This document shows positions 6,401 to 6,678 of a stretch of 6,678 nt of DNA, in pieces. The notes beneath the pieces are model-generated. The model ran no database searches. It was not told where the DNA came from and saw only the letters and a program-made list of their open reading frames with translations. The stretch is from contig JALWZK010000125.1 in NCBI GenBank assembly GCA_027002665.1, positions 1 to 6,678 of the forward strand. Reading direction: 5' to 3'. The DNA is from Campylobacteraceae bacterium (GTDB taxonomy: Bacteria; Campylobacterota; Campylobacteria; Campylobacterales; Sulfurovaceae). Every line of letters begins with the position of its first letter. Position 1 is the first letter of the stretch. A program made the translations under genes and the position numbers.

Positions 6401-6678
6401 CTATTTGATATGTATTATATCGGCAACTCCGTCAATATCTTTCTCTATTTTTGGGTTGCCTCTATATTTAATTTCAGCTGTGCCATCAACCGAAAGTCTC
6501 ATCTTTCTACTAACATTGATTCTAATATCAGCAGAACCATCGACAATTATATCTGCATCTTTTACTACACTATCTAACATATCTATATTAGATGTTCCAT
6601 CTATTTTACATGAGAAACTATCTAATTGATAATCCTTTACAATTATATCTGAAGCTCCATTAACTCTCAATTTGTTTA
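6401..6678 (-). CDS. GIN/DUF2807-type beta-repeat protein, 3' part
   Basis: Only the C-terminal end is present; the frame is open to the window edge, so the TTG at 6670 is not taken as the start. The last 89 residues carry five copies of a motif of the form [VI]-[DN]-G-x-[SA]-[DNE]-I, at 3, 23, 43, 61 and 79 counted from 6670, spaced 20, 20, 18 and 18 residues. This regular turn, with KYRGNPKIEKD before the last copy, is the pattern of the head-GIN/DUF2807 family, described as putative autotransporter-adhesin-like and found in exported proteins. The function of the family is poorly defined. The upstream part, where an export signal would lie, is outside the window. The gene leads the cluster of envelope genes as far as can be seen. 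Confidence 0.8.
   Translation of the reverse strand, partial: NKLRVNGASDIIVKDYQLDSFSCKIDGTSNIDMLDSVVKDADIIVDGSADIRINVSRKMRLSVDGTAEIKYRGNPKIEKDIDGVADIIHIK
6416..6664 (-). repeat. Five-copy VDGxADI protein repeat in the GIN-type gene
   Basis: Five coding repeats lie 18 to 20 codons apart: VNGASDI, IDGTSNI, VDGSADI, VDGTAEI and IDGVADI. Codon choice differs between copies, so this is an old structural repeat of the fold and not a recent DNA duplication. Confidence 0.75.

Noticed and set aside
3900..6629. Plus-strand open frames opposite ispH and the envelope genes (3900-4133, 4898-5104, 5541-5822, 6405-6629)
   Set aside because: Their hydrophobic, Ser/Ile/Leu-rich translations are what antisense of Asp/Asn/Lys-rich genes gives. 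None has a supporting context.
6668..6670. TTG as the start codon of the GIN-type gene
   Set aside because: The frame stays open to the window end and the repeat pattern is already under way at this point, so the gene almost certainly begins outside the window.

Overview
The window looks like chromosomal DNA of a member of the Campylobacterota (formerly Epsilonproteobacteria), possibly a Sulfurimonas/Sulfurovum-like lineage. The DNA is AT-rich, and the order ispH, rpsA, serA on one strand matches what is known from Campylobacter, Helicobacter relatives and Sulfurimonas. The genus is an inference from family resemblance and not a database result. Every gene I can support lies on the minus strand, so transcription runs from high to low coordinates.

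Upstream part (6678 to about 4283): four closely spaced genes with gaps of 10 to 13 bases. They are the 3' end of a GIN/DUF2807-type beta-repeat protein cut by the window edge, a secreted ankyrin-repeat protein, a secreted or anchored protein of unknown function, and a lipoprotein. Each has its own good Shine-Dalgarno sequence. The set ends in a perfect 11-bp stem terminator just past the lipoprotein stop codon. All three complete products begin with an export signal and the fourth has a surface-protein type domain, so this reads as an envelope or periplasmic accessory operon. Its job cannot be deduced from sequence alone.

Downstream part (about 4270 to 24): housekeeping genes. ispH encodes the last enzyme of the MEP isoprenoid pathway, rpsA encodes ribosomal protein S1 with six S1 domains, and serA encodes 3-phosphoglycerate dehydrogenase with a C-terminal ACT domain. 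A strong TATAAT box and an inverted repeat lie between ispH and rpsA, suggesting that rpsA-serA has its own promoter. serA ends in a terminator hairpin overlapping its stop codon.

Two start codons were moved downstream of the longest possible ORF: rpsA to ATG at 3325 and the lipoprotein to ATG at 5064. In both cases the ribosome binding site spacing and protein features favour the inner ATG over an outer GTG. I see no RNA gene, CRISPR array, insertion sequence or attachment site, and no gene-free stretch is longer than 80 bases. The most interesting material is the four-gene envelope cluster, including short beta-type repeats in three of its products and a possible tail motif shared by two neighbours.
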